Assembly: GCA_900079685.1 (NCBI GenBank)
Contig: LT599018.1
Coordinates: forward strand, 2,641,924 to 2,705,923
Direction of reading: 5' to 3'
From: an uncultured delta proteobacterium
Lineage (GTDB): Bacteria > Desulfobacterota > Desulfovibrionia > Desulfovibrionales > Desulfovibrionaceae
DNA: 64,000 nucleotides
The number at the start of each line of letters is the position of its first letter. Position 1 is the stretch's first letter. The notes beneath the pieces were generated by a model. The model worked only from the letters and a program-made list of their open reading frames with translations, made no database searches and was not told the origin of the DNA. The translations under genes and the position numbers were made by a program. Of this stretch, positions 41,001 to 48,687 are shown in pieces.

Positions 41001-44000
41001 GAAGAGGGATCGGCGAACGTGAGGCTGTCCCATTTCACGTCGGCGTACGCGCCCGCGGTGTCGGCCGCGGAACCGAAGGCGTCGCCGGCCCCTGAGAGTT
41101 TGAGGTAGACGGTCATGGTCTCGGAAGGCACGCCGTTGCCTGTAAACCCGGCCGGGTCCGAGAGCTTCATCGTAAAGGACGCGAAGCCGTCGCCCTCGTT
41201 GTACGCGCCGGTATTGTCCGGCCCGGCCTCGATGGAACAGACCGGGCCGTTCATGTCGTCAACTATGGTGCCGATGGCTTCGCTGCGCTGGGAGTTGATG
41301 AAGGCTTCGCCGCCCATCACGTCCTTGATGCGGATAATAAAGCTTTCAGTGCCCTCGGAAAAGGTATCGTTATACACGGCGATGGGGACCAGGATAAAGG
41401 TCTGTCCCCTGGGAATAACCACGTTGAGAATGGCGTTGGCGAAATCCGACCCGTCTCCGTCCGGTTCAAGGATGACGCGCACGTCTTCATTGGCCGCTGC
41501 GGTAAGCTCCAGCCTGAAGATGGCGTTTGTTCCTTCTTTGACGTTGGTGGCGCTTTCCGCCCGGATGCCCACCTGAATGCCCACATGGTCTTCGTCGATG
41601 ATGGTCTTGATCGTGCCGCCGGTGGGATCGCCGATAGTTTCGTTGCCGGAAGCGCCCTGCACGGTGATGGTGTAGCCTTCGTCCGGAAGGTCGCGCACAA
41701 AGTTGCCCTGGGCGTCATACTCCTTGCGGCCCACTTCCGTGTAGGTGTCCGGCACGGTGAGCATGTCAAAGCTGATATGCTGCCCGCCCGCCGGAATGGT
41801 CAGAGTCAGAATGCCCGTTGCGGCGTCGTAGGACGCCCCGGAAGCGGGATAATCCGCCAGCAGCTTGGCCATATCCAGGTAAAAATCGCCGCTCCCCGCC
41901 GCATCGCCGTAAGTTGCCCCGCCGTCGGGGGTGATCTTCAGGGACAAGGTGATGTTTTGTTCCGCGTTCCAGGCGCTTCCGTTCGCGCGGCTGACCAGGT
42001 CCACAGTATAGGTGATGCGGCCTTCGGCGTTGATGCCTTCCACCACGATGGGATTTCTCGCGCTCCCGTCGTAGCGCGCGTCGTTGTCCGCGTTGTGCTG
42101 GACATAGCGCGGGTCCCCGTTCACGTTCACGTTGCCCGCGCCTGCGCTGATGACCACCAGGGGGCCGTCCAGGCGGCCGAGCAGGGCGGCGTCATCGGCT
42201 GTATGCCAGGGGGGCGCTTCGTTGCCCGCCGGGGCGTCGCCGGGCCAGGGTTTGGAGTCGTCCACAATGGTCGCCGTGGCGCTGCCGCCTGCCGGGCTGA
42301 TGTGGAAGTTGTTGCCGGGCAGTGCCGTGCCGTTTTCAGGCCGCAGGGTGAGAACAAGGGTCTCGTTCTCTTCCGTGAGCCTGTCGTCGATGATGGGTAT
42401 GGTGATCACGGCGCTGGTCTGGTTCGCCGGAATGGTCACGCTTGCCGGAAGTGCCCCGTGATCCGAGGCGCCCGCCGTGCCGCCCCATGAAAGAGTGATG
42501 GTAGTATCGTGCGGCACAGGGGATGTCAGGCTGACCACGAACTCCATGGACGAGGGGTGCGCCGCGTCGGGCCCGCTTTCGGAATAGTATTTGTACGTTG
42601 ACGCCACACTGGCCGTGGGCACGTCAATGATGGCCGTCGTTGCCGCGCTTTGGGCCGGGTAGGCGGAAGCCTCGTTGCCGGAAACGGCGGTGACGGAAAG
42701 TTGCACCTGTTCCTGGGTGTAGCCGCCGGAACCGTCGGCCGGGGCTTCGGGCCGGGTGTCGGCCGTGGCTGTGCCGGTGAAGGTGACGCTGCCTTGGTTC
42801 GCGGGGATGGTCAGCCGTATGACGCCCGTGGAAGAGGTGTAGCTCCAGTTGGCGCCGCCCGTGCCGTTGGCGAAGGTGAAATCGGTGAAGGTGGTGCTGC
42901 CGTTGCCGTTCAGCACCGCCCCGTTCAGCCCGCCGGCCTGGATGTCAACGGTAATGGCTTCGCGCTGCCCGGTGTAGGGGGTGCTGCCGTCCCTGTTGCA
43001 CAGTTCCAGGGTGTAGGTGGCCTGGCCGCCGTTTTCCATGACCGAGGTGGCGCCGGCCGTCAGCCGCACCAGGGGGCCGTCCATGGTCTCGAAGGTGGTG
43101 TCGTCAAGGATGCTGGTGTCGGCGTGGTCGCCGGACGCATTCACGTAATAGGCGTCCGTCAGGTTCTGTGTGCCGCCGTTCTGGGGCAGCACGGTAACCC
43201 TGACGCTTTCCGTGCCTTCGCTCAGGCGGTCGTCAATGACGGGCACGCGGAAGGTGTGGCTGGTCTGCCCGGCGGGAATGGTGATGGTGGTGATGTTCTG
43301 GCCGTTTGTGGCGGTATTGCTGTAATCCGTACCCGCTATGGCGATGCCGGTCCACTGCAGGCGCACGGCAAGACCCGTGGCGGCCGGGCCGGTAAGGTGC
43401 AGGGTGAAGACCATCTCGTTCGGGTGGGCGGCATCCGGGCCGCTTTCCGCATAGGCCGCCGCCCCGGCTGTAATGCTGACCTGGGGGGTATCCATGATCG
43501 TGGTCTGCAGGGGCGTCACGGCGGGCACGCGCACTTCGTTGCCCGTGGCCGAGGTGATGGCCATGGTGAAATATTCCGGCGCGGCCGGGGTATTTTCCAG
43601 CACGTAGTCGGGCACGGTCCTGCCGCTGAACACAGTGCCGCTGGTGCCCTGCCCGATGTGGATGGTCAGCACGCCGCTGTCCACGGACGAATTCTGCCAG
43701 CCGATGCCGTTATAGCCCAGGCCGTTGCTATGGCTGTAGGCGGTGGCGGCGCTAAAGTCGAAATCCCTGCCCGCGCCCGAGAACACCGTGATACTGGGGG
43801 AACCCAGCACGTTCACCGACACGGCCACATCCTGGTCCGCCGTGTAGGGGATATAGTTGCCGGACCCGTCCGTGGCCGGGGTGCCGTCGGCGTTGGCCAC
43901 AAAAAGAGCGGCTTTGTAGTATACGGGGTCGGTTGAACTTTCCCAGACCTGACGGCCGCCCAGACCGTTGCCCGGCAGGATGTCGCCGTTGGCGTCGCAG

Positions 44001-47000
44001 TGCACGAGCATCAATACCGGCCCGTCGTGCCAGGTGGCGGCGGCGGACGTGTCATCAAGAATGGTCACGGTGGCGGATGCCCCCGCGCCGCCGGCCACGT
44101 GGTAGTTGTCCGTGGCATCCGCCGTGCCGCCTTCGGGCAGCAGGGTCACCCGCAGGGTTTCGGCGCTTTCGGTCAGCTTGTCGTCATGGGCGGTCACGGT
44201 GACCGTATAGCTGGTCTGGCCTGGCTGAAAGGTGATGGAGCCGGGCAGGCCGCCCCCGCCGTTTACGGTGTAGTCGTCTGTTGAAACCGTGCTGCCTGTG
44301 CCCCAGTCCAGCGACACCGTTACCGGAACGAGACTGGGGGAAGAGAGGGTGAAGGTGTAGGTGGCCGTATTGGGAATGCTCGTGTGCCCGGCGGATTCAA
44401 AAATGGCCGATATGTTCGTGGCCACGCTGATTGTGGGCACGTCGACTATTTCCGTGGACACCGCATGGTGGCCGGGCGAGATGGAGGATTCATGGCCGGA
44501 CACGGCGGTGATGCCGAGATCCACCCCTTCCTGGGGGTTGGCCCCGCCCTGGCCCGCGCCTTCAATGCGTGAATCCGCCACCGGTGAGCCGGTAAAGGTA
44601 ATGTGGCCGCTGCCTGAAGGAATGGTGACGGTGATGGTCCCGGCTGTTACGCCGGGGGTATAGCTCCAGCCGGTGCCGTTTCCGGCGGCGAAGAGCATGT
44701 CCGCTCCCGCGCCGGAGAGCAGCGCGCCGTTTTTGCCGCTGACGGAGAGGGTGACGGTGACATCCTGGTTGTCCGGTCCGGTATAGGGGGCAGTAGTGCC
44801 TTTGTTGACCAGTTGCAGGGTGTAATATACCGGGCCGCCGTTTTCCATGACCTTGGACGCGGCATCGCCGGAAAGAGGGACCCCGGCCGCGTCGGTGACC
44901 ACGAGGAGCACTTCGGGCCCTTCCAGCACGCCGTGCCCCGCCGGAGCGGAACCCGAGGGCCAGGGATTCGTGTCGTCCACAATGGTCACGCCGGCGGCGT
45001 TTTTGCCTGTCGAGTCGGGGGTGACCCTGTACTTGTCGGTGGCTGGCGCTCTGTCATGCTCCGGCAGCACAGTTACTGTCAGCTTTTCATTCGATTCGGT
45101 CAGGGCGTCGTCAACGATGGGCAGATAGAAGGTGACCTTGTCGGCCCCGGCCGGAATGGTCACCCAGATATAGTTGGGCTGCTCTGTCGTGGTGTGCGTG
45201 CCGGCGGTATAGTCGTCGCCGAAATCGGCGGTGTCGCCCGCTTTGCCCAGGGCCACGCGCACCTGAATGTCCACGTTCGAGACGGCGCTGGTGTGCAGGG
45301 TGAAGCCCAGGCCTTGCGGATCGCTTTCCGAAACGAATTCCGCCCCGCTGCTGATGCTGATGACCGGCGAATCGTACATATTGTTGAAAATGTCATGGCC
45401 GATCGTCGCCTCGTTGCCGGACACGCTGAGCACTGAGATTTTGAACCCTTCGCCCTCTTCGTTTTCCACGGTGTCGGCGTTGACCAGAAAGTGAAAGCCC
45501 AGCCCGGTGCTGCCCGCCGCGATGGTGCCGGACCATGTCTGATTAGTGGCGTTCCAGGTGAAGCCCATGGCCTGCATGTTGTTGGCGAAGACGTCCCAAT
45601 CGGCGGGGGTGCCGGGCGGAGTATAGCCGTCGGAGGGCTTACCGGGGGTGATGGCGGGGGGTGCGGCGGGGTCCGGTCCCTGGACAAGGGTGATGCCGCC
45701 GTGACCTTCTATCTTGAACGTGACCTGAACATCCTGCTGCGCGGTGTACAAACTGCCGTCCGCATTCAGCAGCGCCACTTTATACTGGGCGGTGTTGAAG
45801 TTTTCCAGCACGCCGAACTCAGTCAGGGGCTGGCCGTCCGGCCCTTTGTACACGGTCTGGGCAAAGCCGCGCACTGCGACAACCTGCACAATGGGGCCGT
45901 CAAGGTAGGGGTTGAGATTCCCGCCCTGATGGTAGGGGTAGTGAATGCCGAGGGCGGTATCATCCTGAATGTCGACATGGGCCGATGCCGAGCGGCCGTT
46001 CGTGCCGTCGGCCACGTGGTAGTTGTCGGCAACGTCGCCCGTGCCCGCCCGTCTCTCGGGCAGGATGGCCACGGAAAGGCGTTCCGTGCCTTCGGAAAGC
46101 GCGTCATCCACGGCGCGGACCAGAATGGTGGCGGAGCTTTGCCCCGTGCTGAAGCTGACGGATTCCGGCAGTTGGCCTCTGATGTAGGTTACGCCGCCAT
46201 CCAGGCTGTATTCGTAGTCGGCGTCGGAGTTGGGCAGGCCGTTGCCTGAAACGATCTTGCCGCCGTCGTAATCCCAGGACAGTTCAAGTGTGCAGTTTTG
46301 CGGCGCGCCGTTGCTCAGGCTGAAGGTGAACGCGGCGGTGTTGGGTATGGCCGGGTGGCCGGCGGATTCAAAAATCACGGTGGTATTGACGCTGACAAAG
46401 GCCGTGGGCGCGTCGATGACCTCGGTCAGCACCGGAGTCACCTGGTGCACGGCTTCGTTGCCGGTCACAGCGACGATATCCATGCGCAAAACCTCGGGCG
46501 CGCCGTCGCCCTCCGCCCGGCTGTCCGCGATCGGCTTGGCGGTGAAATCAAGGTGGCCGGCGCTCCACCCGGCGGGTAGGGTGAATTGCAAGACCCCCGT
46601 GGCCGCGTCATAGGTATAGGCGATGCCCTTGCTCGTGAAATCCGCGAAATCAAAGGGGGTGAAGTCGGCTTCCGGCCCGTTCAGGGCAAAGCCGTTGACC
46701 CCGCTCAGGCGCACGGTGGCGGTGATATTTTCCAACGGGGTATACGCGCCCCCCTGCCGCAGGTCTTCCAGGCTGAGACGGTAGGTCATGGTGGCGTTGC
46801 TGTTTTCCGCCACGGAAATACGGGAGGCTTCGCTGCCGCCATCCAGCACGGACAGGCGCAGCGCGGGCCCGCTGGGGCCGATGTAGTCCGGCGGCAGGCT
46901 GCCGGGGTCGGGCGGGGTCCAGCCGGGGACCAGATCCTGCACCCGGCTGTCGTCCACGATAATCACCGTGCCGCTCTGGCCCGTGAGCAGGGAATAGCCG

Positions 47001-47920
47001 CCGGAACTGCGCACCGTGTAGGTGAAGGTGCGGTCAGGGTCGGTCAGGAGGTTGTCGATCAGCGGGACGTGCAGGGTGAAGTTCTGCGCGCCTGCGGGGA
47101 GCATCAGGGTAAGGCTGCCGTCAGGGTTGACGGTCAGGCATTGCTGGGCGCTGAGCATTGTGCCGTCCGCCAGACGCACGGACCAGGTGCTGGTATCCAT
47201 GTAATCCACACCCATGCGGGCGGTGCCGCCGATATCCATAATCAGCGGGTCGGAGCCGGAAGCGGCTTTAGAAAGCTGCATGCCCAGCACAATGCCGTAG
47301 GGGTCGCTTTCCAGTACCGTGTGCGTGGCGGGGTAGTTGCGCCCGTCCATCAGGGCGAGCTTCATGGTGGGCGTCACCGGCGTATTTGCGAAAGCCATAA
47401 AGGAAATAGGCTCGAGACGCGCGACGGATGACGCGTGCCAATGCTCCGTACCCAGATGCCCCAGCCGGTCCACAGGATCGATGAGCGAACCCGCGTTGTC
47501 GCGGTATGCGGGCAAGCCGGTGCTGAATATATGGCTGGGGGAGGCGCCGTCCTGCGAATCCTGGTGCTCGGGCAGATGCTCGTCAGAGTCGAAAGCCGGA
47601 TGCCCGGCGGAAGAGTGCGCTCTTTCCGGCGCGGGAGCGTCCGTTTTGATCGGATCCTCAAGCAGATCCCAGAAGCTGACTTTGCGGCCGTCAGCAAGCT
47701 GCAGCCGGGGCAGCGTGTTTTCATCGTCGGCAAAAGCGTCGCGCAGGATAAGGCATTTTCCGTCAGGGCATTCCATGATCAAAATGCCGCCGTCACGGCG
47801 GACCGCGACGGCCTCCAGCGGAAAGTCCAGTTGAAACGACTCCCCCGTGCGAACCTGAATAGTGACGTCCCCTGAACCTTTGGGCAGCGAAATAACAGTA
47901 GCCCGCGCTGTTGTAGCCAT
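32036..47920 (-). CDS. giant Calx-beta/RTX type I-secreted adhesin
   Basis: A single uninterrupted frame of about 5294 residues. After a 190-residue N-terminal region with no signal peptide, about 20 Calx-beta-like repeats follow (each ending in a motif like TIVDD) to roughly residue 3390, then a cadherin/VCBS-like unit (DHAPVTAPETVV, near 3395) and RTX nonapeptide blocks (GGGGNDTLIGGAGNDLL and similar, near 3510, 3740 and 3940). Seven units of about 140 residues follow, each with an EF-hand/dockerin-like loop. The C-terminus (TLLIQDILAVTG) resembles a type I secretion signal. The ATG at 47920 has GGGGGAA upstream; one 30 codons earlier is possible. It is probably an exported calcium-stabilised surface adhesin. 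No secretion genes are adjacent. Confidence 0.9.
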   Translation of the reverse strand: MATTARATVISLPKGSGDVTIQVRTGESFQLDFPLEAVAVRRDGGILIMECPDGKCLILRDAFADDENTLPRLQLADGRKVSFWDLLEDPIKTDAPAPERAHSSAGHPAFDSDEHLPEHQDSQDGASPSHIFSTGLPAYRDNAGSLIDPVDRLGHLGTEHWHASSVARLEPISFMAFANTPVTPTMKLALMDGRNYPATHTVLESDPYGIVLGMQLSKAASGSDPLIMDIGGTARMGVDYMDTSTWSVRLADGTMLSAQQCLTVNPDGSLTLMLPAGAQNFTLHVPLIDNLLTDPDRTFTYTVRSSGGYSLLTGQSGTVIIVDDSRVQDLVPGWTPPDPGSLPPDYIGPSGPALRLSVLDGGSEASRISVAENSNATMTYRLSLEDLRQGGAYTPLENITATVRLSGVNGFALNGPEADFTPFDFADFTSKGIAYTYDAATGVLQFTLPAGWSAGHLDFTAKPIADSRAEGDGAPEVLRMDIVAVTGNEAVHQVTPVLTEVIDAPTAFVSVNTTVIFESAGHPAIPNTAAFTFSLSNGAPQNCTLELSWDYDGGKIVSGNGLPNSDADYEYSLDGGVTYIRGQLPESVSFSTGQSSATILVRAVDDALSEGTERLSVAILPERRAGTGDVADNYHVADGTNGRSASAHVDIQDDTALGIHYPYHQGGNLNPYLDGPIVQVVAVRGFAQTVYKGPDGQPLTEFGVLENFNTAQYKVALLNADGSLYTAQQDVQVTFKIEGHGGITLVQGPDPAAPPAITPGKPSDGYTPPGTPADWDVFANNMQAMGFTWNATNQTWSGTIAAGSTGLGFHFLVNADTVENEEGEGFKISVLSVSGNEATIGHDIFNNMYDSPVISISSGAEFVSESDPQGLGFTLHTSAVSNVDIQVRVALGKAGDTADFGDDYTAGTHTTTEQPNYIWVTIPAGADKVTFYLPIVDDALTESNEKLTVTVLPEHDRAPATDKYRVTPDSTGKNAAGVTIVDDTNPWPSGSAPAGHGVLEGPEVLLVVTDAAGVPLSGDAASKVMENGGPVYYTLQLVNKGTTAPYTGPDNQDVTVTLSVSGKNGALLSGAGADMLFAAGNGTGWSYTPGVTAGTITVTIPSGSGHITFTGSPVADSRIEGAGQGGANPQEGVDLGITAVSGHESSISPGHHAVSTEIVDVPTISVATNISAIFESAGHTSIPNTATYTFTLSSPSLVPVTVSLDWGTGSTVSTDDYTVNGGGGLPGSITFQPGQTSYTVTVTAHDDKLTESAETLRVTLLPEGGTADATDNYHVAGGAGASATVTILDDTSAAATWHDGPVLMLVHCDANGDILPGNGLGGRQVWESSTDPVYYKAALFVANADGTPATDGSGNYIPYTADQDVAVSVNVLGSPSITVFSGAGRDFDFSAATAYSHSNGLGYNGIGWQNSSVDSGVLTIHIGQGTSGTVFSGRTVPDYVLENTPAAPEYFTMAITSATGNEVRVPAVTPLQTTIMDTPQVSITAGAAAYAESGPDAAHPNEMVFTLHLTGPAATGLAVRLQWTGIAIAGTDYSNTATNGQNITTITIPAGQTSHTFRVPVIDDRLSEGTESVRVTVLPQNGGTQNLTDAYYVNASGDHADTSILDDTTFETMDGPLVRLTAGATSVMENGGQATYTLELCNRDGSTPYTGQREAITVDIQAGGLNGAVLNGNGSTTFTDFTFANGTGGANWSYTSSTGVIRLTIPANQGSVTFTGTATADTRPEAPADGSGGYTQEQVQLSVTAVSGNEASAYPAQSAATTAIIDVPTASVASTYKYYSESGPDAAHPSSMEFVVSLTSPVPHDTTITLSWGGTAGASDHGALPASVTIPANQTSAVITIPIIDDRLTEENETLVLTLRPENGTALPGNNFHISPAGGSATATIVDDSKPWPGDAPAGNEAPPWHTADDAALLGRLDGPLVVISAGAGNVNVNGDPRYVQHNADNDARYDGSARNPIVVEGINAEGRITYTVDLVSRANGSAWNAEQNITLSLKITPDGGATYGDAAGSGDFYLDMAKLLADYPASGASYDAATGILTLTIPAGGQHISFDMLTVPDTYTEVGRKEYDAQGNFVRDLPDEGYTITVQGASGNETIGDPTGGTIKTIIDEDHVGIQVGIRAESATNVKEGTNAIFRLELTAAANEDVRVILEPDGDGSDFANAILNVVIPRGQTFILVPIAVYNDTFSEGTESFIIRIKDVMGGEAFINSQRSEAIGTIVDDMNGPVCSIEAGPDNTGAYNEGDGFASFTMKLSDPAGFTGNGVPSETMTVYLKLSGAGDAFGSAADTAGAYADVKWDSLTFADPSSGISVNAGKSDFANGIIAFEVPAGWKGSGGATDGAFTFRVDIVDDALTENSERFSVSILRVEGSEGTINSGADSVTTTIIDDSALAIQDPDHANTLLDGPYVYLSGTTEISESAGSATYTITLKDEQGNPYTAQQAITVTISYAAKPGDGYDGAEPAKDFEVLPTNSTITIPAGQSSGSFTVRIADDELSENSERFSVTITGVSGNEARIPSNSSLVSVDTVIIDDTQTGYPGSALDGPFVSLSGGGGVYENAGSATYTLSMSKAPSQEITVTLLLKPTGGLTLDDLLGPPSSGGVYDYSALTARGITNFTAVDPVAFAADPAHYTAGWTFSVKVPEGYATSTVRVPIFNDSFTETGEGYTLEIAGLAGSEARIGAQNSVSTSIWDDNQGPAVYIRAYDPDDGAGSTPVWISNSTVPNGDANGFVQFKAVASSAASEDITVRVYLMNRDGDRSDRGSPLEDPSVAKLVGSGAASYYEVVIKAGTTETVFSLPKAMSGSDVSGDYYIMQVASSSGSESQVNLNQNYATMDIAPPAGEGPGTNITLTNISTNPDTGLPTSSVKEGADALFHLGIDGTANLNGDGTTSVAHTVTLLLVNRSGFDFGAATPPYTGADIDFSQFGSGAYQNLVWNPATHTISITIPAGVDASSGYDFRLPMAADLRQENNDTYTLIPISGGSNAGVTSTPVTMAIIDVFDGPKISLHQSTDTVVEGQTHTYYVEVDKPVTGTFTISLSITDGDGVPGHASATANKDYVPISSITLDGSRWTAVDLGGVTVWRQTFTLTTTDDQYTEPDEYFQLAISGVSDSRIAIDAGQSSVVTCIQDDGLSGPKVSFAKTADAFDEDASRMTFDIVLNRPAVEDVKVTVEVKDVTTTVGADYDLTSVPGYHFTNGKHLIDVVIPKGDVQVKLILDNVLINDRLTEGDEYFTLVIDGVTGGETTIDAQKTMTITVHDVLNGPEVSVSADKASIDENAGTLDGSATSNPAGIVTYTFSIPADQPAAQKITVTFVVESINGVTAADGVPLGTHTVEIPQWQTSATWVMNTLVNDKLDERTPPDSYRVRITGVTGNEAVIGGASSVTTTIVDDDHAPVTAPETVVMLVSPKPSGGDFALSVLRNDTDQDGDPLKTETKTINAAYGSYTIDANGQLHYTLDGSRGAVQRLANGETLNEDSFTYTVYDTDPSGTAVYNKVTGTTSLSIKAQSSYTGGTGAEWIFGSDQSEVIRGGGGADIIHGGGGNDIIYDAGDGKAILYGDGGDDTFVVAPASGSVVKADDLSEIHGGTGLDRIFLDGKDRVLSFTQASWTKADITGPDPVTNLPVTRPHVDGIEVLDITGTGRNRVELDSFAVARLSAGFDGGVTELRVTGAFGGSFAFVNPAGGWHSTSETVIIGTETYSRFTDGTNSILINSVLAWAKDYGASDDVVDCASFADQGTGNFALSGGGGNDTLIGGAGNDLLIGGTGNDILDGKGGRDFLDGGDGNDTLILHDNSSDGYCTRLDFASAAGGNGADTLVLANDGRPGGVILDFTRIDTGTVSGIETIAIHGDAASGKGNGVILTDAMLTELAASLDGPAQLRITGNAGDTYELCGASFGTPGSWVYTGIVTDNGTWYSYKNGDGKALYVQSDLTRVITGTEEADTITGGAENSLIIRAGGGDDIVNGGSGNEIIYGGDGNNTLRGGAGLNELYGGAGNDTLYADTATDKLYGEAGNDTFILRDNIGDDKKITGADVGEVHGGTGVDTLAVGGAGLTLDLTAFAAGKLDGIETVDLTGTGNNRVVLDAAALNALTGGLDGQSALRIKGDAGDTYELAGDWVHIDSVGVDGAVWYRYHSGMGDELWVQNTLQRAYTGGTGDAFILDDLTGDGKVTGADFGAIAGGGGLDSLVLGKGGLIVDFSALADGKISGITALDLGLQGTNHAVIGEGTLTAMGGDLHLAGDVGNTYTLTGGWTYNGKIGGEYRYIDGSGKNLFVADTLLPVYAGTGGNDTFILHDLTGEGTVNWVDFASISGNGDIDTLTLGGGARNLDLSGLPANAVNGVSNISLTGNGANNLTLDGATLTAMGVSTLTVNGDTGDTFTLNGNWSYSGSSGGYNTYTDDLGKTLRVQDTVLRAYSGTGDDDIFTLHDITDDGVVSGADFAFVSGGAGQDTLRLGAAGLTLGLTLDLTGTSAAKISGVEIIDLSTSANARLLLDADSLDAMGAATLRVEGGAGNGFELRGEGWTFTGKNGNYYQYKDASNNILEVFQTVKRAYTGTIGDDTFELNDIDQNGYVNTADFASISGGDGTDTIVIGGQNCILDLSGLPSGLISGVEILNLGTSGAGNRMVLDGGSLTGLGLATPLVVNGGSGNTFTLNGDWTFVGSSGGYRTYRDVSGKEVAIADAVLRVYAGSNGNDVFLLDDVTGDGVVSKDDFAVVHGYAGSDSLGVATAGTVLDLRGLPTSGTLAIDGVQTISLSGGGSETVILDGATHAGMALLPAETLYIEGDANDAFNLRGNWTFGGINAGRLIYTDADHRTVSIAGAMGRAYTGDSGNDVFSLDDCSGDGVISKADFARINGGGGSDTVTLGAGVAAGVSVDLTGLAPGSFQGVSAIDLTGHGNNHITLDATVLGAAPLTLSGNAGDSYELAGNGWSYSGTAGGFHTYGNGGQTLRVAEALTRVVHAPDSGATLTNTLAGDILVGGTGNDIFSIADRTGDGLITGADFGSISGGARNDTIAVAGTGQTLDLSGLHTGKIDGVEAIDISGGNTLVLDQASLAALGENLVTVNGGTTDTVELWGTWTLQTSPLGHSVYEDATGRQVDLASAMTVELHGGDTGQSLTGGLENTRIYGGSGDDILDGGAGGVNYLDGGAGNDIFILHNTAGSAAIDGADYTGLHGGSGIDTLRLTDLGLTLDLTGFSDSAISGFEIVALGATNTLKLDMDAFLRTTADGAGGPHALTVTGTAGSTVQLADILSWDDNGGLTQNVGGIDYYAYTATHNGTEMTLLIQDILAVTG
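32870..35470 (-). repeat. seven coding repeats with dockerin-like calcium loops
   Basis: Within the adhesin, units spaced about 400-450 bp apart begin with a GNDTF-type RTX phrase followed by a loop such as DLTGDGKVTGADF, DITDDGVVSGADF, DIDQNGYVNTADF, DVTGDGVVSKDDF or DCSGDGVISKADF. These fit the D-x-[NTD]-x-[DNE]-G-x-x-[NST]-x-x-D pattern of dockerin/EF-hand loops. Each unit ends in a beta-rich block (VNGDTGDTFTLNGNW-like). Confidence 0.7.
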
Positions 47921-48010
47921 GGCTTTATTCCCCCGAAAATCGAACAAAACTGCCTTGTCTTTCTTAAGTTGACTAATAAAATCTGATTTATCGTGACGCA
48001 CGCGGGCCAT

Positions 48011-48275
48011 CCCCGCTCGTCTCCCTTCGCGCGTCTAAGAGTCATGAACTTTATATCCATCAATTATAAATTACAAGATAAAGAATTTTATAATAGTGAA
48101 AATGAAAATATTTTCTGTGTACTATGATGATTGTCAAGTGAAACGGTATGATTTGACCGGAAAACATGACGATACATGATTTATGGCATATAAAACCATT
48201 TTTTTGTCTATTTATGCTTGAGGCTGCTTGTTCTGCTGGGTTTCAGTTCGGTTTGCCGTGCAAGCCGCCTACCTG
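48011..48275 (-). promoter_or_regulatory. AT-rich upstream region of the adhesin gene
   Basis: A sharply AT-rich stretch, unlike the GC-rich gene itself. On the reverse strand TTGACA lies at 48137-48132, but the -10 is unclear; a 12-bp palindrome GAAAATATTTTC occupies 48104-48115. It probably holds the promoter and possibly an H-NS/MvaT-like silencer target. No gene is supported here. Confidence 0.4.
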
Positions 48276-48540
48276 CCCATCCCCGGCCCTCGGCTCCGCT
48301 GCCGTTCCCGCTCGCGCATCCGCTCTATCTGGCGTTCAACAAGGCGCTCAAGCGCGACAAGAGCGGTTCCAAGTTCGCGTGTATAGCGCTCAAGCGTTGC
48401 AAGTGTCGCGCTGATTCCTGCTGTTCGGTCTGGAGTTGCCCGATTTTCTCCTGCAACTGCCGGATGGCCTGGGCGTGGCTCTCCAGGCTGCGCTGGTGAT
48501 TGACCAGGGATGCGCTGTGCGCTTTCTGCGTGGCGGTCAA
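48276..48540 (-). pseudogene. remnant of a ColE1-type mob module (mobA/mbeD 3' end)
   Basis: Nearly the same sequence as 22901-23171 in element B (one 6-nt deletion in the RERER repeat and scattered substitutions). It encodes the C-terminus of the relaxase (ending RSRGPGMGR) and, in another frame, most of the MbeD-like protein. Homology stops abruptly at 48540. It has the same orientation as in element B. No start or upstream mob genes remain. Confidence 0.85.
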
Positions 48541-48687
48541 GGCGCACGGCACGGACATAGATAAGGAATAGGCCCCCTCGGCTTGCGCCGCGTAGCGGGC
48601 AACCCGATATGCCTTTCTTTTTATCCCTGCCCCTGTCTTTGAGGGAGAACCACTAGTCCCCAGTCTATCTTGTTACGGGTATCTGAG

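Noticed and set aside
32831-46250. Many forward-strand open frames of 200-440 codons opposite the adhesin gene
   Set aside because: They mirror the repetitive GC-rich adhesin sequence, have Ala/Gly/Val-rich translations and no ribosome-binding sites or motifs.
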